This document shows, in pieces, positions 12,833 through 25,624 of a stretch of 64,000 bases of DNA. Below the pieces are notes generated by a model. That model was given only the letters and a program-made list of their open reading frames with translations. It was not told the origin of the DNA and searched no databases. Source of the stretch: Cladorhizidae sp. MBARI D1340-BT2 (taxonomy: Eukaryota; Porifera; Demospongiae; Poecilosclerida; Cladorhizidae); the NCBI GenBank assembly GCA_028752905.1, contig JAQNBH010000011.1, forward strand, positions 24,859,333-24,923,332, written 5' to 3'. Each line of letters opens with the position of its first letter. Within the stretch, counting starts at the first letter, position 1. A program made the position numbers and the translations under genes.

Positions 12833-15800
12833 TGTGTATGAGGACATGTACTCTCGAGTGTAGCAGTCATGAACTCTGTATCCAGCCATGAACTCAGGTT
12901 TGCAGCAAGCCATGAATGCTAGTGTGTTAAGCCATGTACTCTGTTGTGTGTACCAAGCCATGAACTCTGGTATGCATCAAGCCATGAACTCTGGTTTGCA
13001 ACAAGCCATGAACTCTGGTGTGCATCAAGCCATGAACTCATGTGTACATCAAGCTTGCATGCAGCAAGCTATGAACTCTGATGTGTATCAAGCTATGAAC
13101 TCTGGTGTGTAGTAAGACATGAATTCTGGCATACAGCAAGCCATGAACTCCGGGGTGCATCAAGCCATGAACTCTGGTGTGTATCAAGCTATGGACTCTA
13201 GTGTGTAGCAACACATGAACTCTGATTTATAGCAGACATGAACTCTGTTCTGTATCAAGCCATAAAATCAGGTGTCTCAAGCCAAAAACTCTGGTATGTA
13301 TCAAGCCTTGAACTCTGGTGTGCATCAAGCCATGAAATTTAGTTTGCATCAAGGAATGAACTCTGGTGTGCATCAAGCCATGAACTCTGGTGTGCATCAA
13401 GCCATGAACTCTTGTGTGCATCAAGCCATGAATTCTGGTGTGCATCAAGCCATTAACTCAGGTGTGCATCAAACCATCAACTTTGATGTGCAACAAGCCA
13501 AGAACTCTGGTGTGTATCAGGCTATGAACTCTGGTGTGTAGCAAGACATGCACTCTGGTGTATATCAGTCATGAACTCTGTATCAAGCCATGAACTCTGA
13601 TGTCTTAAGGCTTAAGCCATGAACTGTGGAGTGTGTCAAGCCATAAACTCTTGTGTGCATCAGCCTATGAACTCTGGTCTGTATCAAGCTATATGAACTC
13701 TGGTGTGTAGCAAAATATAAATTCTGGTGTGTATCAAGCTATAAACTCTATTGTCTAACAAGCTATATGAATTCTGGTGTGTAGCAAGACATGAACTCTG
13801 GTGTGCATCAAGCCATGAACTCTGGCGGGAATCAAGCTATGAATTCTGGTCTGTATCAAGCAATGAACTCAGGTGTGTAGCAAGTTATGAGGTCTGGTGT
13901 GTAGCAGTCATGAACTCTGTATTAAGCCATGAACTCTGGTGTCTCAAGCCATGAACTCTGGTGTGCAGCAAGCCATAAACTCTGGTGTGCATCAAGCCAT
14001 GAACTTCGGTGTGCATCAAGCCATGAACTCTGGTGGGTATGAAGCTATGAACTCTGTTGTGTAGCAAACCATGAACACAGGCATGCAGCAAGCCATGAAC
14101 TCTGGCATGCACAAGCCATGAACTCTGGTATGTATCAAGCTATTAACTCTGGGGTGTAGCAAGACATGAAATTTGGCGTACAGCAAGCCATGAACTCTGG
14201 GGTGCATCAATCTATGAAATCTGGTGTGTATCAAGCTATGAACTCTGGTGTGCAGCAAGAGATGAATTCTGGTGTGTTGCCTTCATGAAGTCTATAACTA
14301 GCCATGAACTATAAATGTCTCAAGCCATGAACTCTGGTGTGCATCAAGCCTTGAACTTTGGTGTGCATCGAGCAAAGAACGATGATGTGCATGAAGCCAT
14401 GAACTCTGGTGTAGTTCAAGCCATGAACTCTGGTGTGCATCAAGCCATGAACTCTGGTTTGCATCAAGCCATGAACTCTGGTGTGCATCAAGCCATAAAT
14501 TTTGGTGTGCATCAAGCTATGAATTCTGGAGGGTAGCAAGCCTTGAACTCTGGAATGGAGCAAGCCATAAACTCTGGCATGTATCAAGCCATGAACTCTG
14601 GTGTGTATCAAGCTATGAACTGTTGTGTTGCAAGACATGAACTCTGGTGTGTAGCAGTCATGAACTCTCTATCAAGCCATGAAGTCAGGCGTCTCAAGCC
14701 ATGAACTCTGGTGTGTTTCAAGCCATGAACTCTGGTGTGCTTCAAGCCATGAACACTGGTGTGTATCAAGCTATTGAACTCCGGGGTGCATCAAGCTATG
14801 AAATCTGGTGTGCAGCAAGCCATGAACTCTGGCATGCACAAGCCATGAACTCTGGTGTGTATCAAGCTATTAACTCTGGGGTGTACAAGACATGAAATTT
14901 GGCGTACAGCAAGTCATGAACTCTGGGGTGCATCAAGCTATGAAATCTGGTGTGTATCAAGCTATGAACTCCGGTGTGCAGCAAGAGATGAATTCTGGTG
15001 TGTTGCCTTCATGAAGTCTATAACTAGCCATGAACTATAAATGTCTCAAGCCATGAACTCTGGTGTGCATCAAGCCATGAACTTTGGTGTGCATCGAGCT
15101 AAGAACGATGATGTGCATGAAGCCATGAACTCTGGTGTAGTTCAAGCCATGAACTCTGGTCTGTATCAAGCTATATGAACTCTGGTGTGTAGCAAAACAT
15201 GAATTCTAGTGTGTATCAAGCTATGAACTCCAGTCTCTATCAAGCCATATGAATTCTGGTGTGTAGCAAGACATGAACTCTGGTGTGCATCAAGCTAAGA
15301 ATTCTGGTCTGTAGCAAGACATGAACTCTGGTGTGTAGCAGTCATGAACTCTGTATCAAGCCATGAACTCTGGTGTGTAGCAAACCTTGAACACTGGTAT
15401 GTTAAGCCTTGAACTCTGGTGTGCAACAAGTCTTGATCTCTGGTGTGCATCAAACCATGAACTCAGGTGTGCATCAAGCTATGAACACTGGCATGCAGCA
15501 AGCTATGAACTCTGATGTGTATCAAGCTATGTATGAACTATGATGTGTAGCAAGACATGAACTCTGGTGTATATCAGTCATTAACTCTGTATCAAGCCAT
15601 GAACACTGGTGTCTTAAGCCATGAACTCTATTGTGTGTCAAGCCATGAGCTTTGTTGTGCATCGAACTAAGAACGATGATGTGCATGAAGCCATGAACTC
15701 TGGTGTAGTTCAAGCCATGAACTCTGGTGTGCATCAAGCCATGAACTCTGGTTTGCATCAAGCCATGAACTCTGGTGTGCATCAAGCCATAAATTTTGGT

Positions 15801-18800
15801 GTGCATCAAGCTATGAACAATGTTGTGTTGCAAGACATGAACTCTGGTGTGTAGCAGTCATGAACTCTCTATCAAGCCATGAAGTCAGGCGTCTCAAGCC
15901 ATGAACTCTGGTGTGTTTCAAGCCATGAACTCTGGTGTGCTTCAAGCCCTGAACACTGGTGTGTATCAAGCTATAAACTCTGGTGAGCACCAAGTCATGA
16001 ACTCTGGTGTGCAACAAGCCATGAACTCTGGTGTGCATCAAGCCATGAACTCTGGTATGTAGTAAGGCATGAACTCTGGTGTGCATCAAGCCAATAACTC
16101 TGTTGTGTATCAAGCTAAGAATTCTGGTCTGTAGCAAGACATGAACTCTGGTGTGTAGCAGTCATGAACTCTGTAACAAGCCATGAACTCTGGTGTGTAG
16201 CAAACCTTGAACACTGGTATGTTAAGCCTTGAACTCTGGTGTGCAACAAGTCATGATCTCTGGTGTGCATCAAACCATGAACTCAGGTGTGCATCAAGCA
16301 ATGAACACTGGCATGCAGCAAGTTATGAACTCTGATGTGTATCAAGCTATGTATGAACTATGATGTGTAGCAAGACATGAACTCTGGTGTATATCAGTCA
16401 TTAACTCTGTATCAAGCCATGAACACTGGTGTCTTAAGCCATTAACTCTGGAGTGTCTCAAGCCATGAACTCTGGTGTGCATCAAGCCATGAACTCTGGT
16501 GTGCATCAAGCCATGAACTCTGGTCTGTATCAAGCTATATGAACTCTGGTGTGTAGCAAAACATGAATTCTAGTATGTATCAAGCTATGAACTCCAGTCT
16601 CTCTCAAGCTATATGAATTCTGGTGTGTAGCAAGACATGAACTCTGGTGTGCATCAAGCCATGAACTGGTGTGCATCAAGCCATGAACTCTGGTCTGTAT
16701 CAAGCTATATGAACTCTGGTGTGTAGCAAAACATGAATTCTAGTGTGTATCAAGCCATGAACTCCAGTCTCTATCAAGCTATATGAATTCTGGTGTGTAG
16801 CAAGACATGAACTCTGGTGTGCATCAAGCCATGAACTCTGGCGCGTATCAAGCTATGAACTCTGGTCTGTATCAAGCTATCAACTCGGGTGTGTAGCAAG
16901 TTATGAGGTCTTGTGTGTAGCAGTCATGAACTCTGTATCAAGCCATGAAGTCTAGCGTCTCAAGCCATGAACTCTGGTGTGTTTCAAGCCATGAACTCTG
17001 GTGTGCATCAAGCCATCAACTCTGGTGTGTAACAAGCTATTAACTCTGGTGTGCATCAACCTATGAACTCTGGTGTGCATCAAGCCATGAACTCTGGTGT
17101 GCATCAAGCCATGAACTCTGGTGTGAAGCAAGCCATAAACTCTGGCGTGTATCAAACTATGAATTCTTGTCTGTAGCAACACATGAACTCTGGTGTGTAG
17201 CAGTTATGAACTCCGTATCAGGCAATGAAATCTCATGTGAAGGAAGCCTTGAACACTGGTGTGTTAAGCCATGTACTCTGGTGTGCACCAAGCCATGAAC
17301 TCTGGTTTGCATCAAGCCATGAACTCTGGTGTGCAACAATCTGGTTTGCATCGAACCATGAACTCAGGTGTGCATTAAGCTATGACCAATGGAATGCAGC
17401 AAGCTATGAACTCTGGTGTCTATCAAGCTATGTATGAACTCTGATGTGCATCAAGCCATGAACTCTGGTGTGTATCAAGCTATTAACTCTAGTGTGTAGC
17501 AAGGCATGAACTCTGGTGTGTACGAGTCATGAATTCTGTATCAAGCCATGAACTCTGGTGGCTCGAGCCATGAACTCTGGTATGTGTCAAGCCATGAACT
17601 CTGGTGTGCATCAAGCCATGAACTTTGGTTTGCATCGAGCCATGAACTCTGGTGTGCATCAAGCCATGAACACTGGTGTGCATCAAGCCATGAACTCTGG
17701 TGTGCATCAAGCCATGAACTCTGGTATGCATCAAGCCATGAACTCTAGTGTGCATCAACCCATGAACTCTGGTGTGCATCAAGCCATGAACTCTAGTGTA
17801 CATCAAGCCATGAACTCTGGTGTAGTTCAAGCCATGAACTCTGGTCTGTATCAAGCTATATGAACTCTGGTGTGTAGCAAAACATGAATTCTAGTGTGTA
17901 TCAAGCTATGAACTCCAGTCTCTATCAAGCTATATGAATTCTGGTGTGTAGCAAGACATGAACTCTGGTGTGCATCAAGCTAAGAATTCTGGTCTGTAGC
18001 AAGACATGAACTCTGGTGTGTAGCAGTCATGAACTCTGTATCAAGCCATGAACTCTGGTGTGTAGCAAACCTTGAACACTGGTATGTTAAGCCTTGAACT
18101 CTGGTGTGCAACAAGTCTTGATCTCTGGTGTGCATCAAACCATGAACTCAGGTGTGCATCAAGCTATGAACACTGGCATGCAGCAAGCTATGAACTCTGA
18201 TGTGTATCAAGCTATGTATGAACTATGATGTGTAGCAAGACATGAACTCTGGTGTATATCAGTCATTAACTCTGTATCAAGCCATGAACACTGGTGTCTT
18301 AAGCCATGAACTCTGGAGTGTGTCAAGCCATGAGCTTTGTTGTGCATCGAGCTAAGAACGATGATGTGCATGAAGCCATGAACTCTGGTGTAGTTCAAGC
18401 CATGAACTCTGGTGTGCATCAAGCCATGAACTCTGGTTTGCATCAAGCCATGAACTCTGGTGTGCATCAAGCCATAAATTTTGGTGTGCATCAAGCTATG
18501 AACACTGTTGTGTTGCAAGACATGAACTCTGGTGTGTAGCAGTCATGAACTCTCTATCAAGCCATGAAGTCAGGCGTCTCAAGCCATGAACTCTGGTGTG
18601 TTTCAAGCCATGAACTCTGGTGTGCATCAAGCCATGAACTCTAGTGTACATCAAGCCTTGAACTCTGGTGTGTAGTAAGCCATGAACACTGGTGTGCATC
18701 AAGACATGTACTTTAGTTTGCATTGAGCAATGAACTCTGGTGTGCATCAAGCCATGAACTCTGGTTTGCATCAAGCCATGAACTCTTGTGTGTATCAAGC

Positions 18801-19109
18801 CATGAACTCTGGTGTCTCAAGCGATGAACTCTGGTGTGTGTCAAGCCATGAACTCTGGTGTGCATTAAGCCATGAACTATGGTGTGCATCAAGCCATGAA
18901 CTCTGTTGCACATCAAGCCATGCACTCTGGTGTGCATCAACCCATGAACTCTGGTGTGCATCACCAATGAACTCTGGTTTGCATCAAGCCGTGAACTTTG
19001 GTGTGCATCAAGTCATGAACTCTGGTGGGTATCAAGCCAAGAACTTTGGTGTGTAGCAAGCCATGAACTCTGGCATGCATCAAGGCATTAACTCTGTTAT
19101 GTATCAATG
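12833..19109. repeat. Left-domain HOR copy e (6,277 bp)
   Basis: This is one of the two longest left-domain units. Its first 1.3 kb pairs with 19110-20400 at an offset of exactly 6,277 bp, and 14.3-16.6 kb pairs with 20.7-22.95 kb at about 6,419 bp. It carries a single copy of the 143-bp block that is doubled in copy f. Near 15.15 and 17.83 kb it contains two related segments 2,685 bp apart (15522 pairs with 18207). A truncated 19-bp monomer (gccatgaactggtgtgcatc context) lies near 16665. Confidence 0.83.
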
Positions 19110-22100
19110 TGTGTATGAGGACATGTACTCTCGAGTGTAGCAGTCATGAACTCTATATCCAGCCATGAACTCAGGTTTGCAGCAAGCCATGAATGCTAGT
19201 GTGTTAAGCCATGTACTCTGTTGTGTGTACCAAGCCATGAACTCTGGTATGCATCAAGCCATGAACTCTGGTTTGCAACAAGCCATGAACTCTGGTGTGC
19301 ATCAAGCCATGAACTCATGTGTACATCAAGCTTGCATGCAGCAAGCTATGAACTCTGATGTGTATCAAGCTATGAACTCTGGTGTGTAGTAAGACATGAA
19401 TTCTGGAATACAGCAAGCCATGAACTCCGGGGTGCATCAAGCCATGAACTCTGGTGTGTATCAAGCTATGGACTCTAGTATGTAGCAACACATGAACTCT
19501 GATTTATAGCAGACATGAACTCTGTTCTGTATCAAGCCATAAAATCTGGTGTCTCAAGCCTTGAACTCTGGTATGTATCAAGCCTTGAACTCTGGTGTGC
19601 ATCAAGCCATGAAATTTAGTTTGCATCAAGGAATGAACTCTGGTGTGCATCAAGCCATGAACTCTGGTGTGCATCAAGCCATGAACTCTTGTGTGCATCA
19701 AGCCATGAATTCTGGTGTGCATCAAGCCATTAACTCAGGTGTGCATCAAACCATCAACTTTGATGTGCAACAAGCCAAGAACTCTGGTATGTATCAGGCT
19801 ATGAACTCTGGTGTGTAGCAATACATGCACTCTGGTGTATATCAGTCATGAACTCTGTATCAAGCCATGAACTCTGATGTCTTAAGGCTTAAGCCATGAA
19901 CTATGGAGTGTGTCAAGCCATAAACTCTTGTGTGCATCAGCCTAAGAACTCTGGTCTGTATCAAGCTATATGAACTCTGGTGTGTAGCAAAACATAAATT
20001 CTGGTGTGTATCAAGCTATAAACTCCATTGTCTAACAAGCTATATGAATTCTGATGTGTAGCAAGACATGAACTATGGTGTGCATCAAGCCATGAACTCT
20101 GGCGGGAATCAAGCTATGAATTCTGGTCTGTATCAAGCAATGAACTCAGGTGTGTAGCAAGTTATGAGGTCTGGTGTGTAGCAGTCATGAACTCTGTATT
20201 AAGCCATGAACTCTGGTGTCTCAAGCCATGAACTCTGGTGTGCAGCAAGCCATAAACTCTGGTGTGCATCAAGCCATGAACTTCAGTGAGCATCAAGCCA
20301 TGAACTCTGGTGGGTATGAAGCTATGAACTCTGTTGTGTAGCAAACCATGAACACAGGCATGCAGCAAGCCATGAACTCTGGCATGCACAAGCCATGAAC
20401 TCTGGTATGTATCAAGCTATTAACTCTGGGGTGTAGCAAGACATGAAATTTGGCATACAGCAAGCCATGAACTCCGGGATGCATCAAGCTATGAAATCTG
20501 GTGTGCAGCAAGCCATGAACTCTGGCATGCACAAGCCATAAACTCTGGTATGTATCAAGCTATTAACTCTGGGGTGTCACAAGACATGAAATTTGGCGTA
20601 CAGCAAGCCATGAACTCCGGGGTGCATCAATCTATGAAATCTGGTGTGTATCAAGCTATGAACTCTGGTGTGCAGCAAGAGATGAATTCTGGTGTGTTGC
20701 CTTCATGAAGTCTATAACTGCCATGAACTATAAATGTCTCAAGCCATGAACTCTGGTGTGCATCAAGCCTTGAACTTTGGTGTGCATCGAGCAAAGAACG
20801 ATGATGTGCATGAAGCCATGAACTCTGGTGTAGTTCAAGCCATGAACTCTGGTGTGCATCAAGCCATGAACTCTGGTTTGCATCAAGCCATGAACTCTGG
20901 TGTGCATCAAGCCATAAATTTTTGTGTGCATCAAGCTATGAACTCTGGAGGGTAGCAAGCCTTGAACTCTGGAATGGAGCAAGCCATGAACTCTGGCATG
21001 TATCAAGCCATGAACTCTGGTGTGTATCAAGCTATGAACTGTTGTGTTGCAAGACATGAACTCTGGTGTGTAGCAGTCATGAACTCTCTATCAAGCCATG
21101 AAGTCAGGCGTCTCAAGCCATGAACTCTGGTGTGTTTCAAGCCATGAACTCTGGTGTGCTTCAAGCCATGAACACTGGTGTGTATCGAGCTATTGAACTC
21201 CGGGGTGCATCAAGCTATGAAATCTGGTGTGCAGCAAGCCATGAACTCTGGCATGCACAAGCCATGAACTCTGGTGTGTATCAAGCTATTAACTCTGGGG
21301 TGTAGCAAGACATGAAATTTGGCGTACAGCAAGTCATGAACTCTGGGGTGCATCAAGCTATGAAATCTGGTGTGTATCAAGCTATGAACTCCGGTGTGCA
21401 GCAAGAGATGAATTCTGGTGTGTTGCCTACATGAAGTCTATAACTAGCCATGAACTATAAATGTCTCAAGCCATGAACTCTGGTGTGCATCAAGCCATGA
21501 ACTTTGGTGTGCATCGAGCTAAGAACGATGATGTGCATGAAGCCATGAACTCTGGTGTAGTTCAAGCCATGAACTCTGGTCTGTATCAAGCTATATGAAC
21601 TCTGGTGTGTAGCAAAACATGAATTCTAGTGTGTATCAAGCTATGAACTCCAGTCTCTATCAAGCTATATGAATTCTGGTGTGTAGCAAGACATGAACTC
21701 TGGTGTGCATCAAGCTAAGAATTCTGGTCTGTAGCAAGACATGAACTCTGGTGTGTAGCAGTCATGAACTCTGTATCAAGCCATGAACTCTGGTGTGTAG
21801 CAAACCTTGAACACTGGTATGTTAAGCCTTGAACTCTGGTGTGCAACAAGTCTTGATCTCTGGTGTGCATCAAACCATGAACTCAGGTGTGCATCAAGCT
21901 ATGAACACTGGCATGCAGCAAGCTATGAACTCTGATGTGTATCAAGCTATGTATGAACTATGATGTGTAGCAAGACATGAACTCTGGTGTATATCAGTCA
22001 TTAACTCTGTATCAAGCCATGAACACTGGTGTCTTAAGCCATGAACTCTGGAATGTGTCAAGCCATGAGCTTTGTTGTGCATCAAGCTAAGAACGATGAT

Positions 22101-25100
22101 GTGCATGAAGCCATGAACTCTGGTGTAGTTCAAGCCATGAACTCTGGTGTGCATCAAGCCATGAACTCTGGTTTGCATCAAGCCATGAACTCTGGTGTGC
22201 ATCAAGCCATAATTTTGTTGTGCATCAAGCTATGAACACTGTTGTGTTGCAAGACATGAACTCTGGTGTGTAGCAGTCATGAACTCTCTATCAAGCCATG
22301 AAGTCAGGCGTCTCAAGCCATGAACTCTGGTGTGTTTCAAGCCATGAACTCTGGTGTGCTTCAAGCCCTGAACACTGGTGTGTATCAAGCTATAAACTCT
22401 GGTGAGCATCAAGTCATGAACTCTGGTGTGCAACAAGCCATGAACTCTGGTGTGCATCAAGCCATGAACTCTGGTATGTAGTAAGGCATGAACTCTGGTG
22501 TGCATCAAGCCAATAACTCTGGTGTGTATCAAGCTAAGAATTCTGGTCTGTAGCAAGACATGAACTCTGGTGTGTAGCAGTCATGAACTCTGTATCAAGC
22601 CATGAACTCTGGTGTGTAGCAAACCTTGAACACTGGTATGTTAAGCCTTGAACTCTGGTGTGCAACAAGTCATGATCTCTGGTGTGCATCAAACCATGAA
22701 CTCAGGTGTGCATCAAGCTATGAACACTGGCATGCAGCAAGCTATGAACTCTGATGTGTATCAAGCTATGTATGAACTATGATGTGTAGCAAGACATGAA
22801 CTCTGGTGTATATCAGTCATTAACTCTGTATCAAGCCATGAACACTGGTGTCTTAAGCCATGAACTCTGGAGTGTGTCAAGCCATGAACTCTGGTGTGCA
22901 TCAAGCCATGAACTCTGGTGTGCATCAAGCCATGAACTCTGGTCTGTATCAAGCTATATGAACTCTGGTGTATAGCAAAACATGAATTCTAGTGTGTATC
23001 AAGCTATGAACTCCAGTCTCTATCAAGCTATATGAATTCTGGTGTGTAGCAAGACATGAACTCTGGTGTGCATCAAGCCATGAACTCTGGTGTGCATCAA
23101 GCCATAAATTTTGGTGTGCATCAAGCTATGAACACTGTTGTGTAGCAAGACATGAACTCTGGTGTGTAGCAGTCATGAACTCTCTATCAAGCCTTGAAGT
23201 CAGGCGTCTAAAGCCATGAACTCTGGTGTGTTTCAAGCCATGAACTCTGGTGTGCTTCAAGCCATGAACACTGGTGTGTATCAAGCTATTAACTCTGGTG
23301 AGCATCAAGTCATGAACTCTGGTGTGCAACAAGCCATGAACTCTGGTGTGCATCAAGCCATGAACTCTGGTATGTAGTAAGGCATGAACTCTGGCGTGCA
23401 TCAAGCCAGTAACTCTGGTGTGTATCAAGCTAAGAATTCTGGTCTGTAGCAAGACATGAACTCTGGTGTGTAGCAGTCATGAACTCTGTATCAAGCCATG
23501 AACTCTGGTGTGTAGCAACCCTTGAACACTGGTATGTTAAGCCTTGAACTCTGGTGTGCAACAAGTCATGATCTCTGGTGTGCATCAAACCATGAACTCA
23601 GGTGTGCATCAAGCAATGAACACTGGCATGCAGCAAGTTATGAACTCTGATGTGTATCAAGCTATGTATGAACTTTGATGTGTAGCAAGACATGAACTCT
23701 GGTGTATATCAGTCATTAACACTGTATCAAGCCATGAACACTGGTGTCTTAAGCCATGAACTCTGGAGTGTCTCAAGCCATGAACTCTGGTGTGCATCAA
23801 GCCATGAACTCTGGTGTGCATCAAGCCATGAACTCTGGTCTGTATCAAGCTATATGAACTCTGGTGTGTAGCAAAACATGAATTCTAGTATGTATCAAGC
23901 TATGAACTCCAGTCTCTCTCAAGCTATATGAATTCTGGTGTGTAGCAAGACATGAACTCTGGTGTGCATCAAGCCATGAACTGGTGTGCATCAAGCCATG
24001 AACTCAGGTCTGTATCAAGCTATATGAACTCTGGTGTGTAGCAAAACATGAATTCTAGTGTGTATCTAGCTATGAACTACAGTCTCTATCAAGCTATATG
24101 AATTCTGGTGTGTAGCAAGACATGAACTCTGGTGTGCATCAAGCCATGAACTCTGGCGGGTATCAAGCTATGAACTCTGGTCTGTATCAAGCTATCAACT
24201 CGGGTGTGTAGCAAGTTATGAGGACTTGTGTGTAGCAGTCATGAACTCTGTATCAAGCCATGAAGTCTAGCGTCTCAAGCCATGAACTCTGGTGTGTTTC
24301 AAGCCATGAACTCTGGTGTGCATCAAGCCATCAACTCTGGTGTGTAACAAGCTATTAACTCTGGTGTGCATCAACCTATGAACTCTGGTGTGCATCAAGC
24401 CATGAACTCTGGTGTGCATCAAGCCATGAACTCTGGTGTGAAGCAAGCCATGAACTCTGGCGTGTATCAAGCTATGAATTCTTGTCTGTAGCAACATATG
24501 AACTCTGGTGTGTAGCAGTTATGAACTCCGTATCAGGCAATGAAATCTCATGTGCAGCAAGCCTTGAACACTGGTGTGTTAAGCCATGTACTCTGGTGTG
24601 CACCAAGCCATGAACTCTGGTTTGCATCAAGCCATGAACTCTGGTGTGCAACAATCTGGTTTGCATCGAACCATGAACTCAGTTGTGCATTAAGCTATGA
24701 ACAATGGAATGCAGCAAGCTATGAACTCTGGTGTCTATCAAGCTATGTATGAACTCTGATGTGCATCAAGCCATGAACTCTGGTGTGTATCAAGCTATTA
24801 ACTCTAGTGTGTAGCAAGGCATGAACTCTGGTGTGTACGAGTCATGAATTCTGTATCAAGCCATGAACTCTGGTGGCCCGAGCCATGAACTCTGGTATGT
24901 GTCAAGCCATGAACTCTGGTGTGCATCAAGCCATGAACTATGGTTTGCATCGAGCCATGAACTCTGGTGTGCATCAAGCCATGAACACTGGTGAGCATCA
25001 AGCCATGAACTCTGGTGTGCATCAAGCCATGAACTCTGGTGTGCATCAAGCCATGAACTCTAGTATGCATCAAGCCATGAACTCTGGTGTGCATCAACCC

Positions 25101-25624
25101 ATGAACTCTGGTGTGCATCAAGACATGAACTCTAGTGTACATCAAGCCTTGAACTCTGGTGTGTAGTAAGCCATGAACATTGGTGTGCATCAAGACATGT
25201 ACTTTAGTTTGCATTGAGCAATGAACTCTGGTGTGCATCAAGCCATGAACTCTGGTTTGCATCAAGCCATGAACTCTTGTGTGTATCAAGCCATGAACTC
25301 TGGTGTCTCAAGCGATGAACTCTGGTGTGTGTCAAGCCATAAACTCTGGTGTGCATCAAGCCATGAACTATGGTGTGCATCAAGCCATGAACTCTGTTGC
25401 ACATCAAGACATGCACTCTGGTGTGCATCAACCCATGCACTCTGGTGTGCATCAACCCATGAACTCTGGTGTGCATCACCAATGAAATCTGGTTTGCATC
25501 AAGCCGTGAACTTTGGTGTGCATCAAGTCATGAACTCTGGTGGGTATCAAGCCAAGAACTCTGGTGTGTAGCAAGCCATGAACTCTGGCATGCATCAAGG
25601 CATTAACTCTGGTATGTATCAATG
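19110..25624. repeat. Left-domain HOR copy f (6,515 bp)
   Basis: The copy is collinear with copy e, but its offset rises from 6,277 to 6,419 bp through the 143-bp duplication (gcatgcacaag at 20382 and 20525, with a 1-bp loss near 20719). The offset rises again to 7,315 bp through an extra ~896-bp tandem block at about 22.2-24.0 kb. Compared with copy e it lacks part of the 17.8-18.6 kb material. Confidence 0.83.
22185..23976. repeat. Two tandem copies of an ~896-bp block
   Basis: Segments beginning near 22230 and 23126, and near 22761 and 23657, pair at an offset of 896 bp. The corresponding place in HOR copy e (about 16342) has a single copy. The block carries the tatgtatgaactatgatg and gtcattaactctg variant monomers. 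896 is neither a multiple of 24 nor of 3. The outer limits are approximate because flanking monomers are alike. Confidence 0.75.
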
